In this document: piece after piece, positions 8,980-17,798 of the stretch
Numbering within the stretch: the stretch's first letter is position 1
Layout: every line of letters starts with the position of its first letter
Source of the DNA: Timonella corticicola
GTDB lineage: Bacteria > Actinomycetota > Actinomycetes > Actinomycetales > Cellulomonadaceae
Assembly: GCF_042683685.1 (NCBI RefSeq)
Contig: NZ_JBHUOP010000006.1
Coordinates: 62,001 to 126,000 of the forward strand
DNA: 64,000 nt
Direction of reading: 5' to 3'
Program-made: the position numbers and the translations under genes
Notes under the pieces: model-generated
What the model was told of the DNA's origin: nothing
What the model saw: only the letters and a program-made list of their open reading frames with translations
The model's database searches: none

Positions 8980-10377
8980 TCAGCGCGCGTTGACCAACTC
9001 TATGTCGCTGCGCGCATCTGCGGTGTCTTTCTCGTCCCGTGCGAGTAATTCCGCAGCCTTGCGGGTTCGGCGACGGACCATCGCCCCAAAGAGGAGACCG
9101 AACAACAGGAGTATTCCACCAGCGATACCCAGATACATCAGGAAACGTGCACTCTCAGCACTCTGGACCACGAGTCCTTGGTGCAGCACAATCGCCCCGA
9201 TACTGTCATCATCACCCGCGAAGTATCGTGTCGGTAACTGGCCAATAGGCTCCGCGAGCGCCCAGGCTGCAAGGAGCCCCGTGCCCACACCGACGAGGAG
9301 CCACGGCCTGCGCCGGGCAGAGGCAAGTCCGATGGCAAACGCGAGTCCAGCCACGACGGGCAGGATCAATCGGAGCATCTTGCCGCTTTGATACGTGGTT
9401 TTCAGGTCCTCGACCAGGTACGCGTCAACGAAGCTCACGTTCAGGTCAAGTTTCTCTATCAGATCGTCCATGAGCGGTACGCCGGTGGATTCGGTCATCC
9501 AGGTGTCGCGGAAGCTCCCAAGATCAATATCGATGAGGTCACGCGCATTGTTGGTGGCGCCCTCGAGGGTGTCGATCATCGTGGTGTGCACCGAGGTGTT
9601 CGCTTCCATCCACGCGCTCTTCGATTCACTCGCCGCAACGCGTTCCTTCACATATGGCGGTAGCCAAGAACTCATGAGCTGTTCAATCTGCGCTGGGGTG
9701 TTGAAGTTCCAGACATAGTCGTGGAATTCTTCCGGGAGTCGCTCATAGGCGTCGGGTGAGTACAGTTCGCTGTTCAGCATCTCAGCGAGGACTTCGGGCG
9801 GGTACTGTTCCCAGATCGCAGCGAGGATTGCCTGGGCGATCTGGTCCTGTAGCGCCTCTTCCTCGTACGCCTCGAAGGCAACGGCGGAATAGTTGGCAGG
9901 CTGGACAAAGGTAACCCACGCACCAGACAGCACGGACCAGGCGATGAGCGCAAGCACCGTGACCACACCACTGACCACTGCGATGGTGTTGCGCGTGTAT
10001 CCGAACCAGCGTGCTTTTCCAAGCCCGCGCACCATGTCTTTCACGTTGCGTCGAGTGGTGTCGTCTTCAGCATCGGGCGAGAACTTGATGGCTTCTATCG
10101 GTTGTTGGAACTCCGAAAGCCCGGTTGTCTTTTTATCTGCCGACGATTCTCCACTTTGCCATGAATAGCTTGGGGTGGGTTCTGGACTGGGTGGGGTGGC
10201 AGGTACGCTGTTCGCTCCCGGCACAGGTTCAGATGTGGCCTGCTCCGGCGGCTGTGGCGGAGCGTCAAACACGGGGATGGCATGCGAGGGCGTTTCAGCA
10301 GCAGCCATTCCGGGAGGCGCAAAGCGCGAATAGTCCGTGGTGGCATCCTGCCGTTTCTCGTCTTCGTGACCGGCCAT
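8980..10377 (-). CDS. Membrane protein with large extracytoplasmic domain, related to the next gene
   Basis: A 465-residue protein I do not recognise by name. It has a Pro/Ser-rich cytoplasmic N-terminus (about 1-130) and a helix near 147-170 (IAVVSGVVTVLALIAWSVL). An extracytoplasmic domain of about 190 residues is rich in Glu, Leu and Trp. Three C-terminal helices follow, with RRRPWLLVGVGTG between the first two. Neighbour 10612-11787 has the same layout and similar segments (KRWLVGCAAG, and a W-x(n)-Thr-Ser-rich extracellular part), so the two look like tandem paralogues. The start at 10377 (MAGHEDEK) has GGGAAAACG just upstream; the frame stays open further upstream. Confidence 0.7.
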   Translation of the reverse strand: MAGHEDEKRQDATTDYSRFAPPGMAAAETPSHAIPVFDAPPQPPEQATSEPVPGANSVPATPPSPEPTPSYSWQSGESSADKKTTGLSEFQQPIEAIKFSPDAEDDTTRRNVKDMVRGLGKARWFGYTRNTIAVVSGVVTVLALIAWSVLSGAWVTFVQPANYSAVAFEAYEEEALQDQIAQAILAAIWEQYPPEVLAEMLNSELYSPDAYERLPEEFHDYVWNFNTPAQIEQLMSSWLPPYVKERVAASESKSAWMEANTSVHTTMIDTLEGATNNARDLIDIDLGSFRDTWMTESTGVPLMDDLIEKLDLNVSFVDAYLVEDLKTTYQSGKMLRLILPVVAGLAFAIGLASARRRPWLLVGVGTGLLAAWALAEPIGQLPTRYFAGDDDSIGAIVLHQGLVVQSAESARFLMYLGIAGGILLLFGLLFGAMVRRRTRKAAELLARDEKDTADARSDIELVNAR

Positions 10378-10611
10378 CGTTTTCCCAACGTAGACGGCAG
10401 CACACGACTGCCGGTGTTTTCCGCCTTCAACCACTAGAGGATACGTTACGGACAAAGTAGCGCAGCGGAGTGTGGGGGTTTCGCGAAGCAAACACCCAAC
10501 CCAGCGCAACGTACGAAAGTTCGTAACCAACAAGCACATGTCGTGAAGTGGTCAAATGTTACTGACGGGAACAAAGCCCTAACACCATGTTAACCGCAGT
10601 TGTAGCCTGTT
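10378..10611. other. Intergenic region between two related membrane-protein genes
   Basis: Contains a small hairpin, CGGCAG-CACACGA-CTGCCG followed by GTGTTTT, near 10399. Nothing else is supported. Both flanking genes read on the minus strand. Confidence 0.4.
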
Positions 10612-11787
10612 TCACCGAGCGTTCAAGGATGCTAGTCGCCGTGTGGGTAGGATCCGCCAAGCGGCCGTGGCGATTGCCGTGACGATCAGAATCGCTACGC
10701 CGACGGGCACGCCGTAACCGAGACCCGCACTGGAATGGGTAACCGCCTCGTCGGTGATGTGCCGGGCGACTTGGGCGGTCAGGGTGTCGCCGGTGAGCAC
10801 CTCGGGCTGTGCGAAGGCAATGTAGAGTTCGATGATCGCCGGCAAGAAGGCCGACGCGATGAAGGCAAACCCCGCAGCGCAACCAACGAGCCAGCGCTTG
10901 TTCGACGGTGCCAGCACGAGTGCGGCGATCAACGCAAGCACCCCGAGGATGGGGGCCCACGTGGACACGGAACCGATGACCGAGTATCCGGTCCGCAGGG
11001 CGTCTACCTGTTCAGCGGTCAGGATCGGGATCTCTACTGGATTGTCCTGAAGAGCCCTGCTCACCAGGGAGAGTACCTGGCCGTCCACACCACCGGTGTC
11101 CGCACTGTTGACAGCCGCGCTCAGGTCAATCGCGATGTCCTCATCTGCTGTGGCGGGCTCTTGCAGTGCTGCAAGCAAACTGGTGTGGGCCTGGCTGTTC
11201 GCACTGACCCATACACTCTGGAAGTCATCGGACGCGACAAACCTGTTGACTGCGCTGGTCAGCGCTGGGCGTAGGCGTTCTTCGAGTTGCGTGGCAATGT
11301 CGCTACCCGTGACGCTGCCGATCAGATCGTCGAGCGCTCCAATCCAGCCATCGCGCCGTCCTTCCACAAGTGAGGACACATCGACCCGTTCCAGGGCTGC
11401 GTTGGTCACCTCGTCGGCTACGGCCTCCTGGATGTTCGGGTCTCGCCCGAGATCGCTGACGAGCGAGACATACGATTCCCGATCAGTGATCGTGTCGAAG
11501 GCCCATTGCGAGGCCAGGCCCAACGGCGTGGCAAGGACGCCGAGAAGCACGAGGGCCACCACGACCATTCCACGGCCAAAGGTACGTCCGCCGATAGTCA
11601 GGCCATCCGATGTATCCGTGTTCGTAGTCCGCTGCGAACCCGTGGCCTTTTTCTCCGACGGATACGGCTGTGCCGCCGACTTCTTGACGGACTTCCTGCC
11701 TGGCGCAGATTTCGATGATGTCTTGGTGGTCGCGCTCGTGGATGATGTGTCTTTCGCGCGTCCTGTGCCGGTCGATTCTTGCGTCAC
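10612..11787 (-). CDS. Membrane protein with extracytoplasmic domain, paralogue of the downstream gene
   Basis: A 391-residue protein of unknown function. A Ser/Thr/Lys-rich cytoplasmic tail (about 1-70) precedes helix 1 (GMVVVALVLLGVLATPLG). An extracytoplasmic region (about 95-255) contains DDFQSVWVSANSQAHTSLL. Three closing helices follow, ending in a short basic tail. I moved the start to the GTG at 11787 because GGGAGG lies 6 bases upstream. The ATG at 11811 has no binding site. The downstream gene 8980-10377 shares the architecture, so the two may work as a pair in the envelope. Confidence 0.72.
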   Translation of the reverse strand: MTQESTGTGRAKDTSSTSATTKTSSKSAPGRKSVKKSAAQPYPSEKKATGSQRTTNTDTSDGLTIGGRTFGRGMVVVALVLLGVLATPLGLASQWAFDTITDRESYVSLVSDLGRDPNIQEAVADEVTNAALERVDVSSLVEGRRDGWIGALDDLIGSVTGSDIATQLEERLRPALTSAVNRFVASDDFQSVWVSANSQAHTSLLAALQEPATADEDIAIDLSAAVNSADTGGVDGQVLSLVSRALQDNPVEIPILTAEQVDALRTGYSVIGSVSTWAPILGVLALIAALVLAPSNKRWLVGCAAGFAFIASAFLPAIIELYIAFAQPEVLTGDTLTAQVARHITDEAVTHSSAGLGYGVPVGVAILIVTAIATAAWRILPTRRLASLNAR

Positions 11788-11859
11788 CTGAAACCTCCCG
11801 GCCGGGGCCATATGCGTGCTAGCGGATACGCCTTACAGCGTACCCGCTAGCTGTGCAGG

Positions 11860-12495
11860 CTACTCGCCGCTGTCAGTTGTTTCACCTCGACGTCCCGGAA
11901 AACCACCCATACCGCTGCCGCCCTCGGTGATGGTCGTCGCGGTCACACCACTGTCGGTGCTCTCGCCCGTCGCGGTGATGGAGTCGCCTACGGAAAGATC
12001 GGACACGCTTCCCTCCTCTGTCACGGTCACGGTGGTGTCCGAACCAACTGTCACAGTCGTGCTTTCTCCATCTCTGGTTTCGATCGTGATCGTGTCTCCG
12101 TCGATCTCGGTGATGGTTCCTGACGTGAACCCACCGGACATTGCACCAAGTTGTGGATCGTCACCTGTTCCGCTGCTCGGCTGTTCCCCTCCCGAGCCGC
12201 TAGGGCGGCTCATCCCGCTGGGACCACCACCTGAAAACGCACTGCCCGAATCGTCGGCAGTCTTGTTGCCGACGATGAGACCGCCGCCGAAGAGCGCTGC
12301 GCTCGCCACTACTGCCACGAGCACTGAGGTCACCGTGATTTTCCGGCGCGGTGCCGGTGGTTCTGAGGTGGTGCCGAGGGTGGTTGGTGGGGCAGCCAGT
12401 AGGTCATCGGGGTTATTGCCTGGCGACGATTCGGTTGCGTTCACGGGTTCACCCGAGCGTGGGAGGGGCTGGGTGGGGTCGGTGTTCTGAGACAT
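11860..12495 (-). CDS. Single-pass membrane protein with DUF5666-like domain
   Basis: A 211-residue protein. The N-terminal 50 residues are polar and Pro-rich, and one helix (VTSVLVAVVASAALFGGGLI, about 53-74) anchors it. A Gly/Ser linker with GGPSGMSRPSG follows. The C-terminal part (about 120-190) reads GTITEIDGDTITIETRDG then TTVTVGSDTTVTV, a beta-rich repeat resembling DUF5666. It is the last gene after an adaptor-ATPase-permease operon on the same strand. Its N-terminal half and ribosome binding site (AGGAAGG, then ATCCG before ATG) closely match the gene at 16094-16567 at the other end of that operon. It may assist the exporter. Confidence 0.72.
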   Translation of the reverse strand: MSQNTDPTQPLPRSGEPVNATESSPGNNPDDLLAAPPTTLGTTSEPPAPRRKITVTSVLVAVVASAALFGGGLIVGNKTADDSGSAFSGGGPSGMSRPSGSGGEQPSSGTGDDPQLGAMSGGFTSGTITEIDGDTITIETRDGESTTVTVGSDTTVTVTEEGSVSDLSVGDSITATGESTDSGVTATTITEGGSGMGGFPGRRGETTDSGE

Positions 12496-12553
12496 CGGAT
12501 GCCTTCCTATTGTGAGTTGTGGGTTGCTTGAACTGAGGATTTTGGGGTGGGCG

Positions 12554-13756
12554 CTAGTCGTGCCGCAGCGCGTCCACGGGACGCATGCGCGAGGCGCGAA
12601 GTGCCGGGTAGCCGCCGAAGATCACGCCGATTGCGACGGATACCGCGAGTGCCAGGAGTACTGTCGACGGGACTATTTGCGGGGTAACGCCCATGATCGT
12701 GAAGCGCGAGCCAAGGTAGGCGGCTCCGACGCCGAGTGCTCCACCGAGTAGGGAGAGCAGGGTTGCCTCGATGAGGAACTGGGTGAGGATCGTTCCTCTG
12801 CGGGCACCCAGTGCCTTGCGGATGCCGATCTCCCGGGTACGTTCGGTCACGGTGACGAGCATGATGTTCGTGACGCCGATTCCACCGACCACGAGGGAGA
12901 GCGCGGCAACTGCCGCCAGCATTGAGGTAAACGTGTCGGTTGCCGAGGACTGTGCGCTGAGTAGTTGCGATTGCGCGCTGATCGTGAACGGGGCGTCGTC
13001 ACTTGAGCTGACGCCCAACTGCTCGCTGAGGATGATGGTCGCCTCTGTCTGGGCTTCCGTGACGTCTTCACTTGTGGTTGCCGTCAGTGTGATCGTGGAC
13101 AGCGCACCGTATCCGGCAAGTGAGCGTTCAAGTCTGGTCAGGGGCATGACCGCAACGTTGTTCGTGGAGGTCATTCCCGAATCGTCCTTGGCGGCAAGTA
13201 CCCCGTTGACGAGGTACGGGGTTGTGCCGACGATGACCTGTTGTCCGACAGGGTCGTCGGTTCCGAACAGGGTTTGTGCCAGTTCTGCTCCGAGCACGAT
13301 GACCCTGCGGGAGGTGTCGTAGTCGTTTTGGGTGAATCCGATGCCTTGGGCCACGCTTGAGGCGGTGGCCTCAAAGTAGTTCGGGGTGGTGCCGATGATG
13401 CTCGCAGAGGTGGAGGTGGTGCCAACGCTCAGGGTTGCGCTGCTCGAGCCCTGTGGAACGACCGTGTCGATGTGCTCACCGCGTTCGCTTTCCTCGAGTG
13501 CCGTGACCGATTCCATCGTGAGTGCCTGCGATCTGGTCGCATTGGAGCCACCCGAGGATGAGGCGCGGACGGTCAGTTGCTGTGAGCCGAGCGAACCGAT
13601 CTGTTCGGTGACGTCCTGCGCCGCGCCATTTCCAACGCCCACAAGCAGGATGACCGAACCCACGCCGATCAGCACGCCCAACAGGGTCAGGAACGACCTC
13701 AACTTGTTGCTCGCCATGCCCCGCAGTGCAGAGCGGATGACTTCGAGGAAGCTCAT
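12554..13756 (-). CDS. MacB-like ABC transporter permease
   Basis: A 400-residue permease of the MacB/FtsX type. Helix 1 (about 20-42) is followed by an extracytoplasmic MacB-PCD domain of about 225 residues, rich in Ser and Thr. Three helices close the protein, with the coupling segment RTREIGIRKALGARR between helices 2 and 3. The start overlaps the stop of the ATPase gene (ATGA at 13753-13756). With the adaptor and ATPase it forms a tripartite-like exporter. In Gram-positive bacteria such systems usually export or resist peptides, but the substrate is not visible. Confidence 0.92.
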   Translation of the reverse strand: MSFLEVIRSALRGMASNKLRSFLTLLGVLIGVGSVILLVGVGNGAAQDVTEQIGSLGSQQLTVRASSSGGSNATRSQALTMESVTALEESERGEHIDTVVPQGSSSATLSVGTTSTSASIIGTTPNYFEATASSVAQGIGFTQNDYDTSRRVIVLGAELAQTLFGTDDPVGQQVIVGTTPYLVNGVLAAKDDSGMTSTNNVAVMPLTRLERSLAGYGALSTITLTATTSEDVTEAQTEATIILSEQLGVSSSDDAPFTISAQSQLLSAQSSATDTFTSMLAAVAALSLVVGGIGVTNIMLVTVTERTREIGIRKALGARRGTILTQFLIEATLLSLLGGALGVGAAYLGSRFTIMGVTPQIVPSTVLLALAVSVAIGVIFGGYPALRASRMRPVDALRHD

Positions 13757-14448
13757 GCCGCAACCACCTCGGCGCGTGAGTCGAACACGATTTTCCCGTC
13801 CTTCATGCGCAGGATTCGTCGGGCCCGTGCGGCAACCTCGTCTTCATGCGTGATGAGCACGATCGTTCGCCCTTGATCGTTGAGTCGGTCGAAGATGCCC
13901 AGCACGTCCGCGGTGGACTGTGAATCCAGGTTTCCCGTGGGTTCATCAGCGAGAATAAGTGCCGGGGCATTGACCAGGGACCGGGCGACCGCAACGCGCT
14001 GCTGCTGTCCACCTGAGAGTTCGTTGGGCAGGTGTAGTGCGCGCTCGCTCAACCCGACCATGGTGAGAGCCGCCATTGCACGCTGTTTGCGTTCCCTCGC
14101 GGGGACTCCCGCATACGCCATCGGCATCTCGACGTTCCCCAGTGCGGAAACCCGTGGGATCAGATTGAACGACTGGAACACGAAGCCGATGTATCGGTTG
14201 CGGATCTGCGCCAGTTGGTTCTCGCTCATGTCCTTCACGTTGATGCCGTTGATCAGGTAGTCCCCCAGCGTTGCGATGTCGAGGCATCCGAGCAGGTTCA
14301 TCATCGTGGACTTTCCCGAACCTGAGGCGCCCATGATCGCAACGTACTCGCCCTGATCGACCGTGAGGCTCACACCGTCGAGCGCTCGTACCTGCGAGTC
14401 CCCGTCACCGTAGTGCTTGTGCAGACCGTTGATCTGGATGACGCTCAT
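13753..14448 (-). CDS. MacB/LolD-like ABC transporter ATP-binding protein
   Basis: A 231-residue ATPase. Walker A is GASGSGKST, the signature is LSGGQQQRVAVARSL and Walker B is LILADEPTGNLDS. The switch His lies in LITHEDEVA. FQSFNLIPRVSALGNVEMP is the Q-loop region typical of the LolD/MacB group. It would power the FtsX-type permease encoded next. Both ends overlap neighbours by four bases (ATGA), indicating tight translational coupling in the order adaptor, ATPase, permease. Confidence 0.95.
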   Translation of the reverse strand: MSVIQINGLHKHYGDGDSQVRALDGVSLTVDQGEYVAIMGASGSGKSTMMNLLGCLDIATLGDYLINGINVKDMSENQLAQIRNRYIGFVFQSFNLIPRVSALGNVEMPMAYAGVPARERKQRAMAALTMVGLSERALHLPNELSGGQQQRVAVARSLVNAPALILADEPTGNLDSQSTADVLGIFDRLNDQGRTIVLITHEDEVAARARRILRMKDGKIVFDSRAEVVAA

Positions 14449-15962
14449 CCGCGGCCTCCCCCACCGTTACCGCCAGGGAAACCTCCGGAGGGTGCATTCC
14501 CTCCGCTGGGGAAGTTGCTGCCTCCCGGGAACCCTCCCGTGCCGGTACTGTCCTGGTTCGAGGTGGTCTCGCCGACTGCCGTGTCCACGGAGATGAGCAG
14601 GTTGTCGCCCTCGGCGACCCCAGAGATGATCTCGGTCATCGCATCTCCCTGGACTCCCAGGACCACGTCCGTGACGGTTTGGGTGCCGTCATCAGACACA
14701 AGGGTCACCGTTCCCGTCGCGGTTCCGTCCTCGCTGGTCTCGGTGACTGTCACCGCTTGGCTGAGCGCTGCCAAGGCGTCCTCGGCGGATGCGGTGGTCA
14801 CGGTGAGGCTCGCCGTCTGCCCAATGCGGATGCTCGCAGGGACATCAGTCAGGGTGACGGTCGCACCGAAGGTCACCACGGAACCGGAACTCGTGCCAAC
14901 TGGATCAATATGGGTCACCTCGCCAGTCAGTTCAACGCCCTCGACCGCAGGGAAGGTGACGGTCGCCTGCTGCCCCACCGCAAGGGCGGACGCATCTGCC
15001 TCGTCGAATGACGCATTGATGACCATACTCTTCGTGCTGGAAATGGTGATGAACCCGGAACTGGATGCACCACTTGAGGATCCTGACCCGTCACCCGTTG
15101 AGCCACCGCCTGAAGCCGACGACGATCCACTACTCACGGAGTCCCCCACCTCACCGTTGATCGCCGTGATCAATCCAGCCATTGGAGCAGTCAGGGTGGT
15201 GTAATCGCTCAGAGCTTTGGCCTCTTCAAGGGCCTCTGCTGCCTTGGCGAGGGACTTGTTTGCCTTCGTCAGCGTACTCTGTGCACTCTCAACCTTTGAC
15301 TGCGCGCTGGAGACCTGCTGCTTCGCCGAGGAAACCGAAGTCCCCGACCCAGATTGTGTGGAACTCTGCGTACTCGACTCCGAAGTCGAGGTTGTCGTCT
15401 GCTGTACGGAACTGTCACCACCCGTCGTGGTTTGAGTCGACTGTTCATTCTTCGCAGCCGCGGCGGCTTCTTTCGCGGCCGCCTTCTCAGCGGCAGCCGC
15501 TGCCTTCTCTGCGGCCTTCTGTTCAGCAACCGCCGTGGTGTAATCGGTTTTCGCATCCGCCAGATCGCTTTGCGCTGACGTTAGCGACTTCTTTGCCGAG
15601 GCCACCTCATCGGCCGCTTCCTCGTAGGTTTCCTGAGCCGCGTCAATCGAGTCTTGCACCGAGTCACTGGTGAGCGTCGCAAGTACATCACCCTTGGAAA
15701 CCGTGTCGCCAACCACGACATCGATCTCTTCAATATCACCGCTCACCTCGAAATCGACGGTACGGGTCTTCCCTGCTTCGATGTTGCCCTGGGCGGCGAT
15801 CGTCGAACTGACGGTTGTCTTGGTCACTGACGCTGTGCGCACCGTCTGTTCCGACGATTCAGCACTTGCGCCATCGTGCGGGGTGACAAACCACCAGACT
15901 GCGACTGCGATCAGGATGAGGGTCGCGATGAGCGCCCCGTTGAGAATTTTTCGTGAGGCCAT
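14445..15962 (-). CDS. MacA/HlyD-type efflux adaptor protein
   Basis: A membrane-anchored adaptor of 505 residues. One N-terminal helix (LIATLILIAVAVWWFV) is followed by a biotinyl-lipoyl-like half (IEEIDVVVGDTVSKGDVLATL). A long Ala/Lys coiled-coil hairpin carries a Ser/Thr/Gln-rich insertion at its tip (about 180-240). Then come the second lipoyl half, a beta-barrel region and a Gly/Pro-rich tail. The adaptor would link the MacB-like permease to the cell wall or gather substrate. The ATG at 15962 begins the natural leader; an in-frame GTG at 16004 is possible. Its stop overlaps the ATPase start. Confidence 0.88.
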   Translation of the reverse strand: MASRKILNGALIATLILIAVAVWWFVTPHDGASAESSEQTVRTASVTKTTVSSTIAAQGNIEAGKTRTVDFEVSGDIEEIDVVVGDTVSKGDVLATLTSDSVQDSIDAAQETYEEAADEVASAKKSLTSAQSDLADAKTDYTTAVAEQKAAEKAAAAAEKAAAKEAAAAAKNEQSTQTTTGGDSSVQQTTTSTSESSTQSSTQSGSGTSVSSAKQQVSSAQSKVESAQSTLTKANKSLAKAAEALEEAKALSDYTTLTAPMAGLITAINGEVGDSVSSGSSSASGGGSTGDGSGSSSGASSSGFITISSTKSMVINASFDEADASALAVGQQATVTFPAVEGVELTGEVTHIDPVGTSSGSVVTFGATVTLTDVPASIRIGQTASLTVTTASAEDALAALSQAVTVTETSEDGTATGTVTLVSDDGTQTVTDVVLGVQGDAMTEIISGVAEGDNLLISVDTAVGETTSNQDSTGTGGFPGGSNFPSGGNAPSGGFPGGNGGGGRG

Positions 15963-16093
15963 GCCCGCTATCTTGGGCAAACGGCCTATCTGCCGCGTAA
16001 GCACAACCTGTGAGCGACCTTAGAAAGTCACGGCACCGCAGTCGACACGGCACGGGCGGATACACATTCACGCGTATCCGCCCGACGCTTTCC

Positions 16094-16567
16094 CTACGTG
16101 TTGCCGCCCGTGTTTTCTTCCGTGCCGTCTTCCGTGGTGTTGTCGCCACTCGAGTTCCCGTCGCTCTGACGGGAGTCACTGCCACGGGTGCCGTTTTCCG
16201 AACTGCGTGGACTGCTACCCCGTCTGCTGCGTTCTCCATCCCCGCCACGAGATTCTCCGCCGGAACGCGGTGTGGTCTCGTCCGAGCCGCCTGGGCGGCT
16301 TACCCCGCTGGGACCGCCACTGTGAGAGCGGGAAGGGGAGTCGTCGCCAATCTGCGTGCCTACGAGTAGGCCCCCTCCAAACAGCACGACGCCTGCCGCT
16401 GCCCCGGCGAGGGCTGTGACCACGGCTGGCTTTCTGCTGGGTTTTGCCACCGGTGCGGCGACAGGTTCCAGAGGTGTCTCAGTTGGCGTTGAGGGTGCTG
16501 GCACTTCGGCGGCCTTCTCGGGCTCCTGTGGCTCGGGCGTTTCTGGGGCCTTGGTGTTCTCGGACAT
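16094..16567 (-). CDS. Single-pass membrane protein, truncated relative of the DUF5666 protein
   Basis: A 157-residue protein. The Pro/Glu-rich N-terminus (MSENTKAPETPEPQEPEKA) is followed by one helix (VVTALAGAAAGVVLFGGGLL) and GGPSGVSRPGGSDE, nearly the same linker as in the gene at 11860-12495. Beyond that the relative has a DUF5666-like domain. Here there is only a low-complexity Ser/Arg/Gly/Asp/Glu tail with no Cys or other fold cues. The start is set at 16567 by AGGAAGG 6 bases upstream. The gene is the first of the same-strand run leading into the adaptor-ATPase-permease operon. Confidence 0.68.
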   Translation of the reverse strand: MSENTKAPETPEPQEPEKAAEVPAPSTPTETPLEPVAAPVAKPSRKPAVVTALAGAAAGVVLFGGGLLVGTQIGDDSPSRSHSGGPSGVSRPGGSDETTPRSGGESRGGDGERSRRGSSPRSSENGTRGSDSRQSDGNSSGDNTTEDGTEENTGGNT

Positions 16568-16767
16568 CGGATACCTTCCTGCCTGGACGTCATCTTGCCG
16601 CGGCTGCGGCGAGAGATTGTGTCCGTTATCGTGACTGGCAGGTCTGGCTGTCATGTGGGTGCTGGCTGTGAGCATCCTTTGAAACAGCAAGCCCACTACA
16701 CAGCCGAACTCAGCCCGCTCTAGGCTGAGTTCGTAGGATTTTGGCTGGGTTCGATCCATCTGCTATT

Positions 16768-17070
16768 TCAACTCGATGTGTCGAGCACCCGCTCTACACG
16801 TTCGACTTTGCCGTCGAGTTCACCCGTATGAACCGGACGGATATCGGCTTTGATCACGAGCGAGACGCGCGCTCCGCCCTCGCCAACGACCTCCGAGGCA
16901 CGCTTGATGACATCCATGCACTCGTCCCACTCCCCCTCGATGGTCGTGAACATCGCATCGGTACGGTTGGGCAACCCTGAATCACGCACGATCTTGACGG
17001 CTTTAGCGACCTGGTCGGTCACGGACTCACCTGCGCCAAGCGGCGCGACCGAGAATGCGAACAGTGCCAT
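16768..17070 (-). CDS. MTH1187/YqgV-family thiamine-binding protein
   Basis: A 100-residue cytosolic protein with the ferredoxin-like DUF77 pattern. It opens MALFAFSVAPLG, has GESVTDQVAKAV, a central TDAMFTTIEGEWDECMDVI and a closing RVSLVIKADIRP strand. Members of this family bind thiamine or related pyrimidines, often as oligomers, and may act in thiamine salvage or storage. AAGGGG sits 5 bases before the ATG. There is no thiamine gene or TPP riboswitch next to it, so its role here is inferred from the family alone. Confidence 0.88.
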   Translation of the reverse strand: MALFAFSVAPLGAGESVTDQVAKAVKIVRDSGLPNRTDAMFTTIEGEWDECMDVIKRASEVVGEGGARVSLVIKADIRPVHTGELDGKVERVERVLDTSS

Positions 17071-17121
17071 GTTTACCCCTTATGTTTTCCGACGATTCGG
17101 CAAGTTCCAGCCTACTCTCTC

Positions 17122-17137
17122 CTTCCAGCGCAGGTCG
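17122..17137 (+). repeat. 16-bp direct repeat, left copy
   Basis: CTTCCAGCGCAGGTCG followed by TAG. The identical 16 bases recur at 20336 followed by GAG. The two copies bracket the lower-GC pair of genes between them. Confidence 0.55.
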
Positions 17138-17270
17138 TAGCAGTGATACTTCCAAACAAACATCAACAGACACGCATATGCTGCAATACCAAAGCGTCAG
17201 TTTCCCCTCGGGATATTCCAGCACCATTCGAGAACATGATGCATCTCCTGCGTAGGTTTCCGCTGACCTG

Positions 17271-17329
17271 CCCACTACAGTAGGGTGGCTTACTCCCTAA
17301 ATCGGGGTGAGCCACCCTACTGTAGTGGG
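17271..17329. terminator. Perfect 20-bp inverted repeat after the four-helix membrane protein gene
   Basis: Arms at 17271-17290 and 17310-17329 are exact reverse complements (CCCACTACAGTAGGGTGGCT on the left). The stem can extend inward with wobble pairs. The right arm touches the stop codon of the minus-strand gene. No T run follows on either strand, so it resembles the U-poor hairpin terminators seen in actinobacteria. Confidence 0.7.
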
Positions 17330-17794
17330 CTATTCGATTTTGATTCCTCGGACTCGAACAACGGCCACGACTGCTGGGAGCAGCCCTAGCGCAATCGCCC
17401 CTTCGACAAAACCGGACAATGTTGTTGGTAGCGCCCCTCTCACAAGTCCCGCGAGGCAAGCTAGGAGTACAGCCCAAATTACGACGCGTAGCATAGCTTT
17501 ACGTTTTGTAATCTGCGCAGTACGAACCTTATGAGAGATCCCATCGAAATAGATACCGAACACAAAGAAGCAGAGCGCTGGTGGAAGAATTACGTAAGGA
17601 ACACCAAACATAATTCCGCCTATCACCATCGCTATCTCATCCGCCGTGGCGGTAAATACTCCACCGAGGAAACTCACAACCACTACTGTAACTGGGGTGA
17701 GACACGACAATGCAGACCACACGATGTAACCACCAATACGTGCGCGAGAATCTTGCTCAGTAGTTTCCGTCTGGACGGCCTTGTGTGAAGCCAT
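17330..17794 (-). CDS. Small membrane protein, four predicted helices, unknown function
   Basis: A 154-residue hydrophobic protein I do not recognise. Helices lie at about 22-48, 55-82, 103-122 and 128-147, with a basic loop HKVRTAQITKRKAM between helices 2 and 3. It begins 4 bases after the stop of the secreted-protein gene at 17799-20096 on the same strand, so the two are almost certainly cotranscribed. Sampled lines run about 43-50% G+C, lower than the roughly 62% of housekeeping genes in this window, suggesting acquisition from elsewhere. It might immobilise, export or protect against its large partner, but nothing in the sequence settles that. Confidence 0.65.
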   Translation of the reverse strand: MASHKAVQTETTEQDSRARIGGYIVWSALSCLTPVTVVVVSFLGGVFTATADEIAMVIGGIMFGVPYVILPPALCFFVFGIYFDGISHKVRTAQITKRKAMLRVVIWAVLLACLAGLVRGALPTTLSGFVEGAIALGLLPAVVAVVRVRGIKIE

Positions 17795-17798
17795 GTCT

